NCBI GenBank assembly: GCA_947168525.1
Contig: CAMVMG010000015.1
Location: 1-50,154, forward strand
From: an uncultured Bacteroidales bacterium
GTDB lineage: Bacteria > Bacteroidota > Bacteroidia > Bacteroidales > UBA932
Length of the DNA stretch: 50,154 bases
Reading direction: 5' to 3'
Shown here: positions 31,565 through 40,439 of the stretch, one piece after another
Numbering within the stretch: position 1 is the first letter of the stretch
Layout: each line of letters opens with the position of its first letter
Notes under the pieces: generated by a model
What the model was told of the DNA's origin: nothing
The model's input: the letters and a program-made list of their open reading frames with translations, nothing else
Database searches by the model: none
Position numbers and translations under genes: made by a program

Positions 31565-34077
31565 GAGACGGCAGGCTGGAAGCAAAACTGGGATTCGACA
31601 AGGTCCGGACGGCCATTCAGGACCGCTGCTCTACGGATTATGCCGCCGCCCGGGTAGAGGGCGAGGAGTTTAGCACGGATGGGGAAGAAATCCACCGCAG
31701 ACACTTGCTCACGGACGAGATGCGCCTGATCCTCATGTTCGAGGACAATTTCCCCACCAGCGGCTATATCGATGCTCTGCCTTTCCTGGAGCCCATCGGC
31801 AAGAATGCCTCCATCGACTTGCTCTCGCTGGGGAAACTGCGCACGCTGCTGGACACGCTGCGACGCGCCCTGAGTTTCTTCCACTCTATCAAGGAGGGGA
31901 TTTACCCTAACCTGCAGCATCTGGCGTCGGGGATATCGGCCCCGCAGGAGGTGCAGCGGCGGATAGACGCTATACTGGACCGCCATGGAGAGATGAAAGA
32001 TACGGCCTCGGACGACCTGTACAGCATCCGGCGCAGCATCAAAGACAAGGAGATCAACATCTCCAAACGGATGAACGCCATCCTCCGCCAGGCGCAGCTT
32101 TCCGGCCTGGCCGATGCCGACGCCAGCGTGGCCATCCGCGACGGGAAAATGCTCATTCCGGTGTCGTCGGCCAAGAAGCGGCAGTTCTCCGGCTTCGTGT
32201 ACGATGAGTCTGCCACCGGGAAAACTACCTTCATGGAACCGGCGGAAGTGGTAGCGCTGGAGAACGAGATAGCAGAGCTGCACTTTGCGGAAACCCGGGA
32301 GATGGCCCGTATCCTGCACGATTTCTCGGAGTTCCTGCGGCCGTTTGTACCGGAACTGATGGAAGGTGCCGTGTTCGTGGGCGAGCTGGATTTCAACATG
32401 GCCAAGGCCTATGTGGCACTGGATTTCATCGCCGGAATGCCCCTGCTGTCGGAAAACGGGGAACTGAGCCTGCGCAAGGCCCGGCATCCGCTCCTGGAAA
32501 GGAGCCTCCGGCGGGAAAAGAAAAGCATTGTTCCGCTCACCGTCACCCTTACGCCCCAGAAGCGGATCCTGCTCATCTCCGGCCCCAATGCCGGGGGCAA
32601 GAGCGTGTGCCTGAAAACGGTAGGGCTGCTGCAGTATATGTTCCAGTGGGGCATGCTTATTCCCACATCGGAAACATCGGAACTGCCTGTCTTTGAGCGG
32701 ATCATCGTCTCTATCGGCGACGACCAGTCCCTGGAGAACGACCTTTCTACCTACAGTTCTTTCCTCTCCGACATGAAACAGCTGCTGCAAGTGGCCGACG
32801 AAAAAACGCTGGTGCTCATCGACGAGTTCGGATCCGGAACGGAACCGGCGGCCGGCGGTGCCATTGCAGAGGCCATCCTGGCAGAACTGGACCGGCGCGG
32901 GGCCTATGGGGTGATCACCACCCATTACACCAACCTCAAACTCTATGCGTCCGGGACGGAAACGGGAGTGATTAACGGCGCGATGCAGTTCGACGCCGCC
33001 ACGGTTACACCGCTGTTCCAGCTGGAGACGGGGCTTCCCGGATCGTCCTTCGCCTTTGAGCTGGCGCGCAAGATGGGCCTTCCGGAGGCGTTGGTGCACG
33101 ACGCCGAGCAGCGGGCCGGCGAGCAGTATGTGGGCATCGAGCGGAACCTCCGGAAAATTGCCCGGAACCGCCGCGCCCTGGACGAGAAACTGACCAAGAT
33201 TAAGGCGACGGACAAAACCCTGGACACCCTGACAGACCGCTACCAGAAGGAGTTGGAAGATATCAAGGAGATGCGCCGCGGTATTCTGGAAGAGGCCCGC
33301 AAAGAGGCTGAGAAGATTGTCCGGGACGCTAACAGGCAGGTGGAGAACACCATCCGCACCATCCGGGAGTCGCAGGCCGCCCGCGAAGAGACCAGGGAGG
33401 CCCGCGAAGAGCTGCAGGGATTCCTGGGGGCGCTGGAGAGCAGCCGCCGGTCGCGGGACGAGTATATCGACAAGAAGCTCCGGACGGTCAAGGACCGGAA
33501 AGAGCGGGAACTGCAGCGGAAAAAGCGTCGCGGGTCGTCGGAAGAGGTTCAGCAGATCGAGGCCCAGGAGGCGGAGGCCCGCAAGCTGCAGGCGTTCCGG
33601 GACGCGCCCCTGAAAGTGGGGGAGAAAGTGCGGGTGAAAGACAACGGCATGGTGGGAGAGGTGTCCAAGGTGTCTACCAAGGCCGTGTCTGTCATTGTGG
33701 GCAATATCACCACCAAATTGCCCCTGGACCGCGTAGAACGTATCACATCCAATGAGTACAAGGCGGCCGCCAGGCAGGTGGAAAGCCGTCCCCGGGCAGT
33801 GTACGACGCCGGCCTGCAGGAACGGAAGTCGGCCTTCAAGATGGAGCTGGATGTGCGGGGGGAACGGGTGAACGACGCTCTGGAGATTGTGATGCGATAT
33901 ATTGACGATGCCCTAATGCTGAATGTAGGTTCGGTGCGAATTTTGCATGGTAAAGGGACGGGTGCCCTGCACGAGGAAATCCAAAAGTACCTGCGCACGG
34001 TGCCCGGCGTTGTCTCCGTAACGGACGAGCAAGTCCAGTTTGGCGGCTCCGGCGTTACGGTGGTAAAATTTGACTAA
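31561..34077 (+). CDS. mutS2: Endonuclease MutS2
   Basis: This 838-aa MutS-family ATPase acts in control of recombination and/or ribosome rescue rather than mismatch repair. It has a MutS core with Walker A GPNAGGKS (residues 341-348), Walker B TLVLIDEFGSGTEP, and THYTNLK. A long charged coiled coil (about 520-660) follows. The C-terminal Smr nuclease domain (about 760-838) has LDVRGERVNDAL and ILHGKGTGALHEEI. No N-terminal mismatch-recognition domain is present, as expected for MutS2. The start codon overlaps the cdaA stop. Confidence 0.96.
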   Translation: MRDGRLEAKLGFDKVRTAIQDRCSTDYAAARVEGEEFSTDGEEIHRRHLLTDEMRLILMFEDNFPTSGYIDALPFLEPIGKNASIDLLSLGKLRTLLDTLRRALSFFHSIKEGIYPNLQHLASGISAPQEVQRRIDAILDRHGEMKDTASDDLYSIRRSIKDKEINISKRMNAILRQAQLSGLADADASVAIRDGKMLIPVSSAKKRQFSGFVYDESATGKTTFMEPAEVVALENEIAELHFAETREMARILHDFSEFLRPFVPELMEGAVFVGELDFNMAKAYVALDFIAGMPLLSENGELSLRKARHPLLERSLRREKKSIVPLTVTLTPQKRILLISGPNAGGKSVCLKTVGLLQYMFQWGMLIPTSETSELPVFERIIVSIGDDQSLENDLSTYSSFLSDMKQLLQVADEKTLVLIDEFGSGTEPAAGGAIAEAILAELDRRGAYGVITTHYTNLKLYASGTETGVINGAMQFDAATVTPLFQLETGLPGSSFAFELARKMGLPEALVHDAEQRAGEQYVGIERNLRKIARNRRALDEKLTKIKATDKTLDTLTDRYQKELEDIKEMRRGILEEARKEAEKIVRDANRQVENTIRTIRESQAAREETREAREELQGFLGALESSRRSRDEYIDKKLRTVKDRKERELQRKKRRGSSEEVQQIEAQEAEARKLQAFRDAPLKVGEKVRVKDNGMVGEVSKVSTKAVSVIVGNITTKLPLDRVERITSNEYKAAARQVESRPRAVYDAGLQERKSAFKMELDVRGERVNDALEIVMRYIDDALMLNVGSVRILHGKGTGALHEEIQKYLRTVPGVVSVTDEQVQFGGSGVTVVKFD

Positions 34078-34083
34078 ACCACA

Positions 34084-34461
34084 ATGAATGTACTAAAAAC
34101 CAGTAAACTAGGAGAGTTGGGCGAGCAGATGGCGTGCGATTTCCTGCAAACCAGGGGACATCAGATCCTGGACAGGAACTGGAGGGGCGGACATTTGGAG
34201 ATCGACATTGTCTCGGAGGCGGCCGACGGCCTGCACTTCGTGGAAGTGAAGGCGCGCAAGGCCCCTGTTACCACCTCTATCGACGATCAGGTTACGGCCG
34301 TGAAGCAGAAACGTATATCGGCGGCAGCCCTGAAGTATTTGAACACCAACAACAACCTGAACGGGAAGGAAGTGTTTTTCGACGTCGTGTCCGTAATCGT
34401 CAACGGTTCCGAGACCGTAGTCCGCTACTTCCCCCAGGCCTGGATCCCGATCTACACTTAA
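34084..34461 (+). CDS. YraN-family (UPF0102) nuclease-like protein
   Basis: The 125-aa protein has the restriction-endonuclease-like pattern of YraN: LGELGEQMACDFLQTRGHQILDRNWRGGHLEIDIVSE followed by LHFVEVKARK. The E-D-EVK residues would bind a metal ion. Function in vivo is not established; the family is thought to act in DNA metabolism. It lies six bases after mutS2 and four before the guanylyltransferase remnant. Confidence 0.9.
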   Translation: MNVLKTSKLGELGEQMACDFLQTRGHQILDRNWRGGHLEIDIVSEAADGLHFVEVKARKAPVTTSIDDQVTAVKQKRISAAALKYLNTNNNLNGKEVFFDVVSVIVNGSETVVRYFPQAWIPIYT

Positions 34462-34465
34462 GTTT

Positions 34466-35236
34466 ATGGATTCACACCGGTATTGCGTCATCATGGCGGA
34501 CGGAACTGGCTCCCCTTTTCAGCTGAGAGTCACTTACGAACGCTTTTTACGTGTGCTTCCGCAGGACCATATCCTGGTTATTACCCTCTCCCGTTTCGGG
34601 GAAGAGGCCCGGAAAGTGCTTCCAGAACTTCTTCCGGAGAACCTGCTGCTGGAGCCTTTCCAGCGCGGCACGGCCCCCTGCATGGCCTATGCAGCCTACA
34701 CCCTGCGCCTGCGGGACCCGGAGGCCGTAATCATCGCCACGCCCTGGGATTCCGTAATCCGCGACGAGGACCTGTTTGCCCGGACCGTCTTGGACGCCTG
34801 CAGCTATGTAGAGAACAACGATGTGCTGATGACCCTGGGCGTGGTGCCCAAAAGCCCCGAGACCAGCTTTGGCTATATCCAGGTGAAAGAGGGAAGGAAC
34901 GCGCATAACATGCCCGGTCCCCTGAAGGTGAAAACCTTCACGGAAAAGCCCCCGCAGGAACTGGCAGAGGTGTTTGTCCGCACCGGGGAGTTCTTCTGGA
35001 ACAGCGGTGTGTTCATTTGGAAAGCCGCCACCATCTGCTCGGAAATGGAACGCTATATTCCGGAAGTGACGGAATTGTTCCGCGGCTGGGAAAAGGAGCT
35101 GGGCAACCCCGTTTTCCTGGAAGAGGCCTATGCGGAGTGCCCCCGCGTGTCGCTGGATTACGGCGTCATGGAGCACACGGACCGGGCGTGGCTGTACCCC
35201 GCCCGTTTCGGCTGGGCCGACGTAGAAAGGCTGTGA
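34466..35236 (+). CDS. Degenerate mannose-1-phosphate guanylyltransferase-like gene
   Basis: The 256-aa product is clearly of the GDP-mannose pyrophosphorylase family (YCVIMADGTGS; LEPFQRGTAPCMAYAA; VPKSPETSFGYIQ; FTEKPPQELAEVF; FFWNSGVFIWKA; VSLDYGVMEHT; RFGWADV). Two parts look lost. The N-terminal nucleotide-binding signature, normally G-G-x-G-x-R followed by S-R...P-K-Q-F, reads ADGTGSPFQL and then joins TYERF, as if about 20 residues were deleted. The C-terminus stops at GWADVERL, where complete enzymes continue for roughly 100 residues. Activity is doubtful. The frame is otherwise open, so it may be a recent pseudogene or a repurposed protein. Confidence 0.7.
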   Translation: MDSHRYCVIMADGTGSPFQLRVTYERFLRVLPQDHILVITLSRFGEEARKVLPELLPENLLLEPFQRGTAPCMAYAAYTLRLRDPEAVIIATPWDSVIRDEDLFARTVLDACSYVENNDVLMTLGVVPKSPETSFGYIQVKEGRNAHNMPGPLKVKTFTEKPPQELAEVFVRTGEFFWNSGVFIWKAATICSEMERYIPEVTELFRGWEKELGNPVFLEEAYAECPRVSLDYGVMEHTDRAWLYPARFGWADVERL

Positions 35237-35264
35237 AAAAAGCTGTTGATAACTTCCGGGAAGT

Positions 35265-35296
35265 TTTGGAAAATCAAATAATTAGTTGTATCTTTG
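35265..35296 (+). promoter_or_regulatory. Promoter of the rplC ribosomal operon
   Basis: TTTG (35265-35268), a 20-base spacer, then TATCTTTG (35289-35296). A GC-rich inverted repeat (GCGGT at 35296-35300 with ACCGC at 35317-35321) followed by TTATTTTTT overlaps the expected start site and could act as an operator or attenuator. The rplC ATG is at 35370. Confidence 0.7.
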
Positions 35297-35369
35297 CGGT
35301 CCGCGAAAGTGAGCGAACCGCTTATTTTTTGCGCTAAAGCATTTATAAACAATTAATTAACAAACACCA

Positions 35370-35996
35370 ATGCCTGGTTTAATTGGAAAGAAAGTCGGAA
35401 TGATTTCCGTCTTCGGTGCCGACGGGAAGAATATTCCGTGCACCGTCGTTGAGGCTGGTCCGTGTGTTGTCACGCAGGTCCGTACCGTGGAGACCGATGG
35501 TTACTCCGCCGTGCAGCTTGCCTATGACGAAAAGAAAGAGAAACGCACCAGCGCGGCCCTGAAGGGCCATTTCGAAAAGGCAGGGACTACTCCCAAGAAG
35601 AAGCTCGTGGAATTCCCCATGGACTTCGCGGGAGAGCTCAAGCTGGGAGACACCGTCACCGTGGCCGATGTTTTCACTGAAGATGTCAAGTTCGTGGACG
35701 TTGTCGGTACTTCTAAAGGTAAGGGTTTCCAGGGCGTCGTGAAGCGTCATGGATTCGCCGGTGTAGGCGGAGAAACCCACGGCCAGCACAACAGGCTCCG
35801 TCACCCTGGTTCCATGGGTGCATCCTCCTGGCCGTCCCGCGTTTTCCCGGGTATGCGCATGGCTGGCCATATGGGCAATGAGCGCGTGAAGGTCTTCAAT
35901 CTGGAAGTCCTCAAGGTTATCCCGGAGAACAACCTCATCGTTGTCAAGGGTTCCGTCCCCGGAGCCAAAGGTTCTTACTTAATTCTGGAGGCTTAA
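35370..35996 (+). CDS. rplC: 50S ribosomal protein L3
   Basis: L3 initiates assembly at the 3' region of 23S rRNA. The 208-aa protein has [13 protein letters not shown] at the start and the tip-loop region [16 protein letters not shown]...[14 protein letters not shown], where a Gln is often methylated. In most bacteria rpsJ (S10) precedes it; here a guanylyltransferase remnant and a promoter do, so this operon starts at rplC. Confidence 0.98.
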   Translation: MPGLIGKKVGMISVFGADGKNIPCTVVEAGPCVVTQVRTVETDGYSAVQLAYDEKKEKRTSAALKGHFEKAGTTPKKKLVEFPMDFAGELKLGDTVTVADVFTEDVKFVDVVGTSKGKGFQGVVKRHGFAGVGGETHGQHNRLRHPGSMGASSWPSRVFPGMRMAGHMGNERVKVFNLEVLKVIPENNLIVVKGSVPGAKGSYLILEA

Positions 35997-35998
35997 TT

Positions 35999-36625
35999 AT
36001 GGAATTGTCTGTATATAAGATTGACGGAACTGAATCCGGAAAGAAAGTCGTCCTGGACGAAAAGGTGTTCGGCGTAAAGCCCAACGACCACGTGATCTAC
36101 CTGGACGTTCTCCAGTATCTCGCAGCCCAGCGCCAGGGTACCGCTCGTACCAAAGACCGCAGTGAGGTTGCCTACAGCACCAAGAAGCTCGGACGCCAGA
36201 AGGGTGGTGGCGGTGCACGTCACGGTTCCCTCAAAGCCGGTATCTTCGTGGGTGGCGGCAATGTGTTCGGTCCCAAGCCGCGCGACTACCGTTTCAAACT
36301 GAACAAGAAGGTGAAGCAGCTCGCCCGTCTCAGCGCCCTCTCTTACAAGGCTACCGAGAACAAGATCGTGATTGTGGAACCTTTCGCCATGGAGGCTCCC
36401 AAGACCAAGGAACTGTGCAACATCCTGTCCAACATCAAGGCCGGTGACCGCAAAGTCCTCATGGTTCTCCCGGAGAACTCCAACAATATCTTCCTGTCAT
36501 CCCGCAACCTTCAGGAAGTGAAGGTTATCACCGTTGACGAGATCAATACCTACGCCATTATGAATGCCCATTCCCTCGTGCTTGTGGACGGCGTGCAGGA
36601 TATCCTCGCAGCAAGAGTAAAGTAA
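35999..36625 (+). CDS. rplD: 50S ribosomal protein L4
   Basis: L4 is a 23S rRNA binding protein lining the exit tunnel. The 208-aa sequence has the tunnel-loop region RQKGGGGARHGSLKAGIFVGGGNVFGPKPRDY and the C-terminal globular part ending LVDGVQDILAARVK. In Escherichia coli L4 represses its own operon; whether it does so here is unknown. It starts two bases after rplC. Confidence 0.98.
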   Translation: MELSVYKIDGTESGKKVVLDEKVFGVKPNDHVIYLDVLQYLAAQRQGTARTKDRSEVAYSTKKLGRQKGGGGARHGSLKAGIFVGGGNVFGPKPRDYRFKLNKKVKQLARLSALSYKATENKIVIVEPFAMEAPKTKELCNILSNIKAGDRKVLMVLPENSNNIFLSSRNLQEVKVITVDEINTYAIMNAHSLVLVDGVQDILAARVK

Positions 36626-36638
36626 AGGAGAAAAAGAA

Positions 36639-36929
36639 ATGGGAATTTTACTTAAGCCAATCGTAACCGAAAAAATGACGGCTCAGGGCGAAAAGCTGAA
36701 CCGTTACGGTTTCATCGTGGACCGCAAGGCCAATAAGCTTCAGATCAAAGCTGCCGTGGAGCAGATGTACGGCGTTTCCGTCGCAGACGTGAACACCATG
36801 AACTATCACGGCAAACGCAAGCAGCGTTACACCAAGGCCGGGCTCCTTCGTGGTCGTATGAACCACTTCAAGAAAGCCTATGTCACCCTTGCCGGTGAGG
36901 ACAAGATTGATTTCTACGCTAACATCTAA
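36639..36929 (+). CDS. rplW: 50S ribosomal protein L23
   Basis: L23 forms the docking site at the tunnel exit for trigger factor and SRP. The 96-aa sequence opens LLKPIVTEKMT and contains YGFIVDRKANKLQIKAAVEQMYGV and the extended-loop part KRKQRYTKAGLLRGR. It has the standard position between L4 and L2. Confidence 0.97.
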   Translation: MGILLKPIVTEKMTAQGEKLNRYGFIVDRKANKLQIKAAVEQMYGVSVADVNTMNYHGKRKQRYTKAGLLRGRMNHFKKAYVTLAGEDKIDFYANI

Positions 36930-36945
36930 GAGGAGGAAGTGAATT

Positions 36946-37770
36946 ATGGCAATTAAAAAGTACAAACCCGTAACTCCTGGCCAGCGCAACAAGGCCATCA
37001 GTTCGTTCGAGGAAATTACTGCCAAGAAGCCGTACAAACCGCTCCTTGTTCCTCTTAAATCTACCGGCGGCCGCAACAATACCGGCCAGCTTACAGTCCG
37101 TTACCGTGGTGGCGGTCACAAGAGAATGTACCGTCTGGTAGACTTCGTCCGGAGCCGCGACGACGTCAAAGCCACCGTGCTCACCATCGAGTACGATCCC
37201 AACCGTAGCGCCCGCATCGCCTTGATTGAATACGAAGACGGCAAGAAGAGCTATATCCTCGCCCCCAACGGCCTCAAAGTGGGTCAGGTGGTAGAGTCTG
37301 GTGTTGCTGCTTCCCCGGATCTGGGCAACTGCCTCCCGCTTTCCGCTATCCCCGTAGGTACCCTCGTGCACGCTATTGAGCTCCGTCCCGGCCAGGGCGC
37401 CGTTATGGCCCGTTCTGCCGGCACCTATGCCCAGCTCGCCGCCCGCGAAGGCAACTACGCCATCCTCCGTCTGCCCTCCGGTGAAACCCGCATGGTTCCC
37501 GTAGCCTGCCGCGCCACCGTGGGTACAGTTTCCAACCCCGACCACAATCTGGAATCCTTCGGTAAAGCCGGTCGCACCCGTCACCTGGGTCGTCGCCCGC
37601 ACAACCGTGGTGTTGTCATGAACCCGCACGATCACCCGATGGGTGGTGGTGAAGGCCGTGCTTCCGGTGGACATCCGCGTTCCCGCAAGGGTCTGCCTGC
37701 AAAGGGCTACAAGACCCGCAACCCGAAGGCCGTGTCCAACAAGTTCATCATTGAAAGACGTAAGAAATAA
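36946..37770 (+). CDS. rplB: 50S ribosomal protein L2
   Basis: L2 supports subunit joining and the peptidyl-transferase centre. At 274 aa it has the usual length. It contains [23 protein letters not shown], the His-bearing [30 protein letters not shown] and the C-terminal [11 protein letters not shown]. Confidence 0.98.
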   Translation: MAIKKYKPVTPGQRNKAISSFEEITAKKPYKPLLVPLKSTGGRNNTGQLTVRYRGGGHKRMYRLVDFVRSRDDVKATVLTIEYDPNRSARIALIEYEDGKKSYILAPNGLKVGQVVESGVAASPDLGNCLPLSAIPVGTLVHAIELRPGQGAVMARSAGTYAQLAAREGNYAILRLPSGETRMVPVACRATVGTVSNPDHNLESFGKAGRTRHLGRRPHNRGVVMNPHDHPMGGGEGRASGGHPRSRKGLPAKGYKTRNPKAVSNKFIIERRKK

Positions 37771-37789
37771 CGGAATAAACTAACAGATT

Positions 37790-38062
37790 ATGAGTCGTTC
37801 ACTTAAAAAAGGACCGTACATCCAGGAAGCCCTGGAGAACAGAATTCTTGCTATGAACGAAGGTAGCAAGAAGAAAGAGGTTGTCAAGACTTGGTCCCGT
37901 GCCAGCATGATTTCCCCTGACTTTGTCGGCCATACGATCGCCGTCCACAACGGCAACAAGTTCATTCCGGTTTACGTTACGGAGAACATGGTGGGCCACA
38001 AGCTCGGCGAATTCGCTCCCACGAGAACTTTCAGAGGCCACGCAGGCAACAATAAGAAGTAA
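37790..38062 (+). CDS. rpsS: 30S ribosomal protein S19
   Basis: S19 is in the 30S head, contacting S13 and tRNA. The 90-aa protein has [32 protein letters not shown] and [18 protein letters not shown], all family hallmarks. Confidence 0.98.
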   Translation: MSRSLKKGPYIQEALENRILAMNEGSKKKEVVKTWSRASMISPDFVGHTIAVHNGNKFIPVYVTENMVGHKLGEFAPTRTFRGHAGNNKK

Positions 38063-38081
38063 TGTTTAAAGGATTGACATT

Positions 38082-38495
38082 ATGGGAAAGAGAAAAAGAC
38101 TGATGGCCGAGCGCCTGAAAGAGACCAAGAAGCAGACCGCTATCGCAAAACTTAACGATGTTCCTACCTCTCCGCAGAAGATGCGCCTGGTGGTTGACAC
38201 CGTACGTGGCAAAGAGGTAAACCACGCCCTGGACCTTCTTCACTATTCCAAGAGAGAGGCTTCCGTGCGTCTGGAGAAACTCCTCAAGAGCGCTATCGCC
38301 AACTGGGAAGCCAAGAACCCGGAACAGGCCAAGGAACTGGAAGGCGGCAACGTGTTTATCAAAACCATCATGGTAGACGAGGGCCGCACCCTGAAGCGTA
38401 TCCGTCCGTGCCCCCAGGGCCGTGCCGGTCGCATCCGCAAGCGTTCCAACCATGTCACCATCGTACTTGACGTCAAAAAAGCAGTGGAGGAATAA
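38082..38495 (+). CDS. rplV: 50S ribosomal protein L22
   Basis: L22 lines the exit tunnel; its beta-hairpin loop determines macrolide susceptibility. The 137-aa sequence has [32 protein letters not shown] and the hairpin region [32 protein letters not shown]. It is slightly extended at the N-terminus. Confidence 0.97.
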   Translation: MGKRKRLMAERLKETKKQTAIAKLNDVPTSPQKMRLVVDTVRGKEVNHALDLLHYSKREASVRLEKLLKSAIANWEAKNPEQAKELEGGNVFIKTIMVDEGRTLKRIRPCPQGRAGRIRKRSNHVTIVLDVKKAVEE

Positions 38496-38498
38496 TCA

Positions 38499-39269
38499 AT
38501 GGGACAGAAAACTAATCCTATCAGCAACCGTATCGGTATCACCCGTGGTTGGGACTCCAACTGGGTAGGCGGCAACTACGCCGAGAAAATCGCCGAGGAC
38601 TACGAAATCCGTAAATACCTGGGCAGCCGTCTGGCCAAGGCCAGCCTGTCCCGTATCATCATCGAGCGCACTCTTAAGCTCATCACCGTTACCATCCACG
38701 CTGCCCGTCCGGGTGTCATCATCGGAAAGGGTGGCCAGGAAGTGGACAAACTCAAGGAAGAGCTCAAGAAGGTGACCAAGAAGGATGTTCAGATCAACAT
38801 CTTCGAGGTAAAGCGCCCTGAGGTGGACGCCACCATTGTGGCAGACAGCATCGCCCGTCAGATCGAGGGCCGCGTGAGCTACCGCCGCGCCATCAAGATG
38901 GCCATCGCCACCGCCATGCGCGTGGGCGCAGAGGGCATCAAGGTTCAGATCAGCGGCCGTGTAGGTGGCGCCGAAATCGCCCGCAGCGAGATGTTCAAGG
39001 AAGGCAGGACTCCGCTCCACACCTTCCGTGCCGACATCGACTACGCCCTGGCCGTGGCTCACACCCAGATGGGTACCATGGGTATCAAGGTGTGGATTTG
39101 CAACGGCGAAAAGTACGGCAAGCAGGATCTTTCCCCGAACGCAGGGTTTGCATCCAATGTGGCTGCCCCCGGCGCAGTCCGTCGTGAAGGCGGTCGCGAC
39201 CGCAGGGACCGCGGAGAGCGCGGAGGCCGTGGCGGCCGTCGTGGCGAAGGCCGCGGAGAGCGCCGATAA
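38499..39269 (+). CDS. rpsC: 30S ribosomal protein S3 with Arg/Gly-rich tail
   Basis: S3 is in the 30S head near the mRNA entry site. The 256-aa protein has the N-terminal [14 protein letters not shown], a KH domain ([16 protein letters not shown]) and the C-terminal domain ending [28 protein letters not shown]. Beyond the conserved end there is a tail of about 45 residues that becomes Arg/Gly-rich ([18 protein letters not shown] and onward), which could bind RNA. It is the last gene of the operon here. In most bacteria rplP follows directly; here a terminator does. Confidence 0.97.
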   Translation: MGQKTNPISNRIGITRGWDSNWVGGNYAEKIAEDYEIRKYLGSRLAKASLSRIIIERTLKLITVTIHAARPGVIIGKGGQEVDKLKEELKKVTKKDVQINIFEVKRPEVDATIVADSIARQIEGRVSYRRAIKMAIATAMRVGAEGIKVQISGRVGGAEIARSEMFKEGRTPLHTFRADIDYALAVAHTQMGTMGIKVWICNGEKYGKQDLSPNAGFASNVAAPGAVRREGGRDRRDRGERGGRGGRRGEGRGERR

Positions 39270-39292
39270 GCCAATTGCACGAATCTTTATAG

Positions 39293-39326
39293 AAATGGGC
39301 GGCCGGTATGCACGGTCGCCCATTTT
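39293..39326 (+). terminator. Terminator after rpsC
   Basis: AAATGGGCG (39293-39301) pairs perfectly with CGCCCATTT (39317-39325), followed by a short T stretch. It separates rpsC from the thioredoxin-fold lipoprotein gene and closes the ribosomal operon where rplP would normally follow. Confidence 0.65.
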
Positions 39327-39348
39327 AGGAACAATAGAGAGTTTTTTG

Positions 39349-39356
39349 TAATTTTG
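39349..39356 (+). promoter_or_regulatory. Minus-7 box for the thioredoxin-fold lipoprotein gene
   Basis: TAATTTTG matches TAnnTTTG and lies 21 bases before the ATG at 39378. Confidence 0.5.
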
Positions 39357-39377
39357 CACATTATTAATTGAAAAGAT

Positions 39378-40439
39378 ATGAAAGGCAAAGTAGTTCTGTT
39401 CATGGCAGTTGCCCTGGCTCTGTTCACGGCCTGCAATACAGGTAATAAGAAAACCATCATCAGAGGTAGTTTTTCCTCGGAAGAGGGAGCTCCGGCCACA
39501 TTGAACATCCTGGTGGGTAACATGGTAGACACCATCATCAATGTCACTGGCGGCAAGTTCGAGGCTAAGATTCCCACGAACAAGGCTGCCTACTCTTATA
39601 TCATTTCCGACGACCAGCCGCTCCGTTTTGTGGCCGACGGTTCCACCCTTACCGTGGATTTCGTGAACAAGCTTGTGACCTCTTCTGACAAAGACGGTGT
39701 CACCAGCCGGATGAACGCCTTCGATCAGTGGGAGGCCGATTTCCGGAACGAGTTCCACAACAAGATGGCCGGTCTTTCGGAAGAAGAGCAGCAGGCCTGT
39801 GTAGAAGAGGCCATCGAAAAACAAAGAGCCTATTTCCTCCAGATGATCCAGGAGAATTCGGACAATGTGATCGCCCTCATGTGCATCGACAAGCTGAACC
39901 TGGAAACGCTGGAAGAAAAGGTGGAGATGCTCAATTCCCTGGCCCCCAGCCTGAAAGAAGACCCTTCCATCGCCACAATGATTGAGGACTACACCAACAT
40001 GGCCGCCACGGCCGAGGGCAAGATGTTCCGGGACTTCACAGTGGTCCAGGATGCCGAAAAACCGGATTCATCCACGGTGAAACTCTCCGACTATGTGGGT
40101 AAGGGTAAATACATCCTGGTGTACTACTGGGCATCCTGGGACAGATCTTACCGCGGCGATGCTCCTTATCTGAAGGCTGCATACGACAAATACCGGGGAG
40201 ACCGTTTCGACATGGTCAGCATCGCCATTGCCGACACTCCTGAAAAATCCCAGGCAGCCGCTTCTCAGTCAGGCTTCAGCTGGAACCAGATCGTGAGCCC
40301 CCTCGAGGATCCCGCCATCCTCTACGGAATCCAGACCATCCCCTACCCGGTTCTCTTCGGCCCGGACGGAACCATCCTGAAGCGCGGTTTCTCTGGCCAG
40401 GACCTGGATGCGGCCCTTGCCGAAGCCCTGGCCAAGTGA
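39378..40439 (+). CDS. DUF4369/thioredoxin-fold lipoprotein lacking the CxxC pair
   Basis: The 353-aa lipoprotein has signal peptide and lipobox FTAC (Cys19). Its N-terminal half resembles the DUF4369 region (IIRGSFSSEEGAPATLNIL). The C-terminal half is a TlpA/ResA-like thioredoxin fold: VKLSDYVGKGKYILVYYWASW, then YRGDRFDMVSIAIAD, TIPYPVLFGPDGTIL. In active relatives WASW is followed by C-x-x-C; here it reads DRSY, so both redox cysteines are missing. It therefore cannot act as a disulfide oxidoreductase and may be a binding or scaffold protein. Its stop overlaps the GTG start of uvrC. Confidence 0.85.
   Translation: MKGKVVLFMAVALALFTACNTGNKKTIIRGSFSSEEGAPATLNILVGNMVDTIINVTGGKFEAKIPTNKAAYSYIISDDQPLRFVADGSTLTVDFVNKLVTSSDKDGVTSRMNAFDQWEADFRNEFHNKMAGLSEEEQQACVEEAIEKQRAYFLQMIQENSDNVIALMCIDKLNLETLEEKVEMLNSLAPSLKEDPSIATMIEDYTNMAATAEGKMFRDFTVVQDAEKPDSSTVKLSDYVGKGKYILVYYWASWDRSYRGDAPYLKAAYDKYRGDRFDMVSIAIADTPEKSQAAASQSGFSWNQIVSPLEDPAILYGIQTIPYPVLFGPDGTILKRGFSGQDLDAALAEALAK

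Noticed and set aside
35200..35300. A simple frameshift explaining the early stop of the guanylyltransferase gene
   Set aside because: No other frame after 35236 resembles the missing C-terminal part; the promoter of rplC begins within 30 bases, so deletion is more likely.
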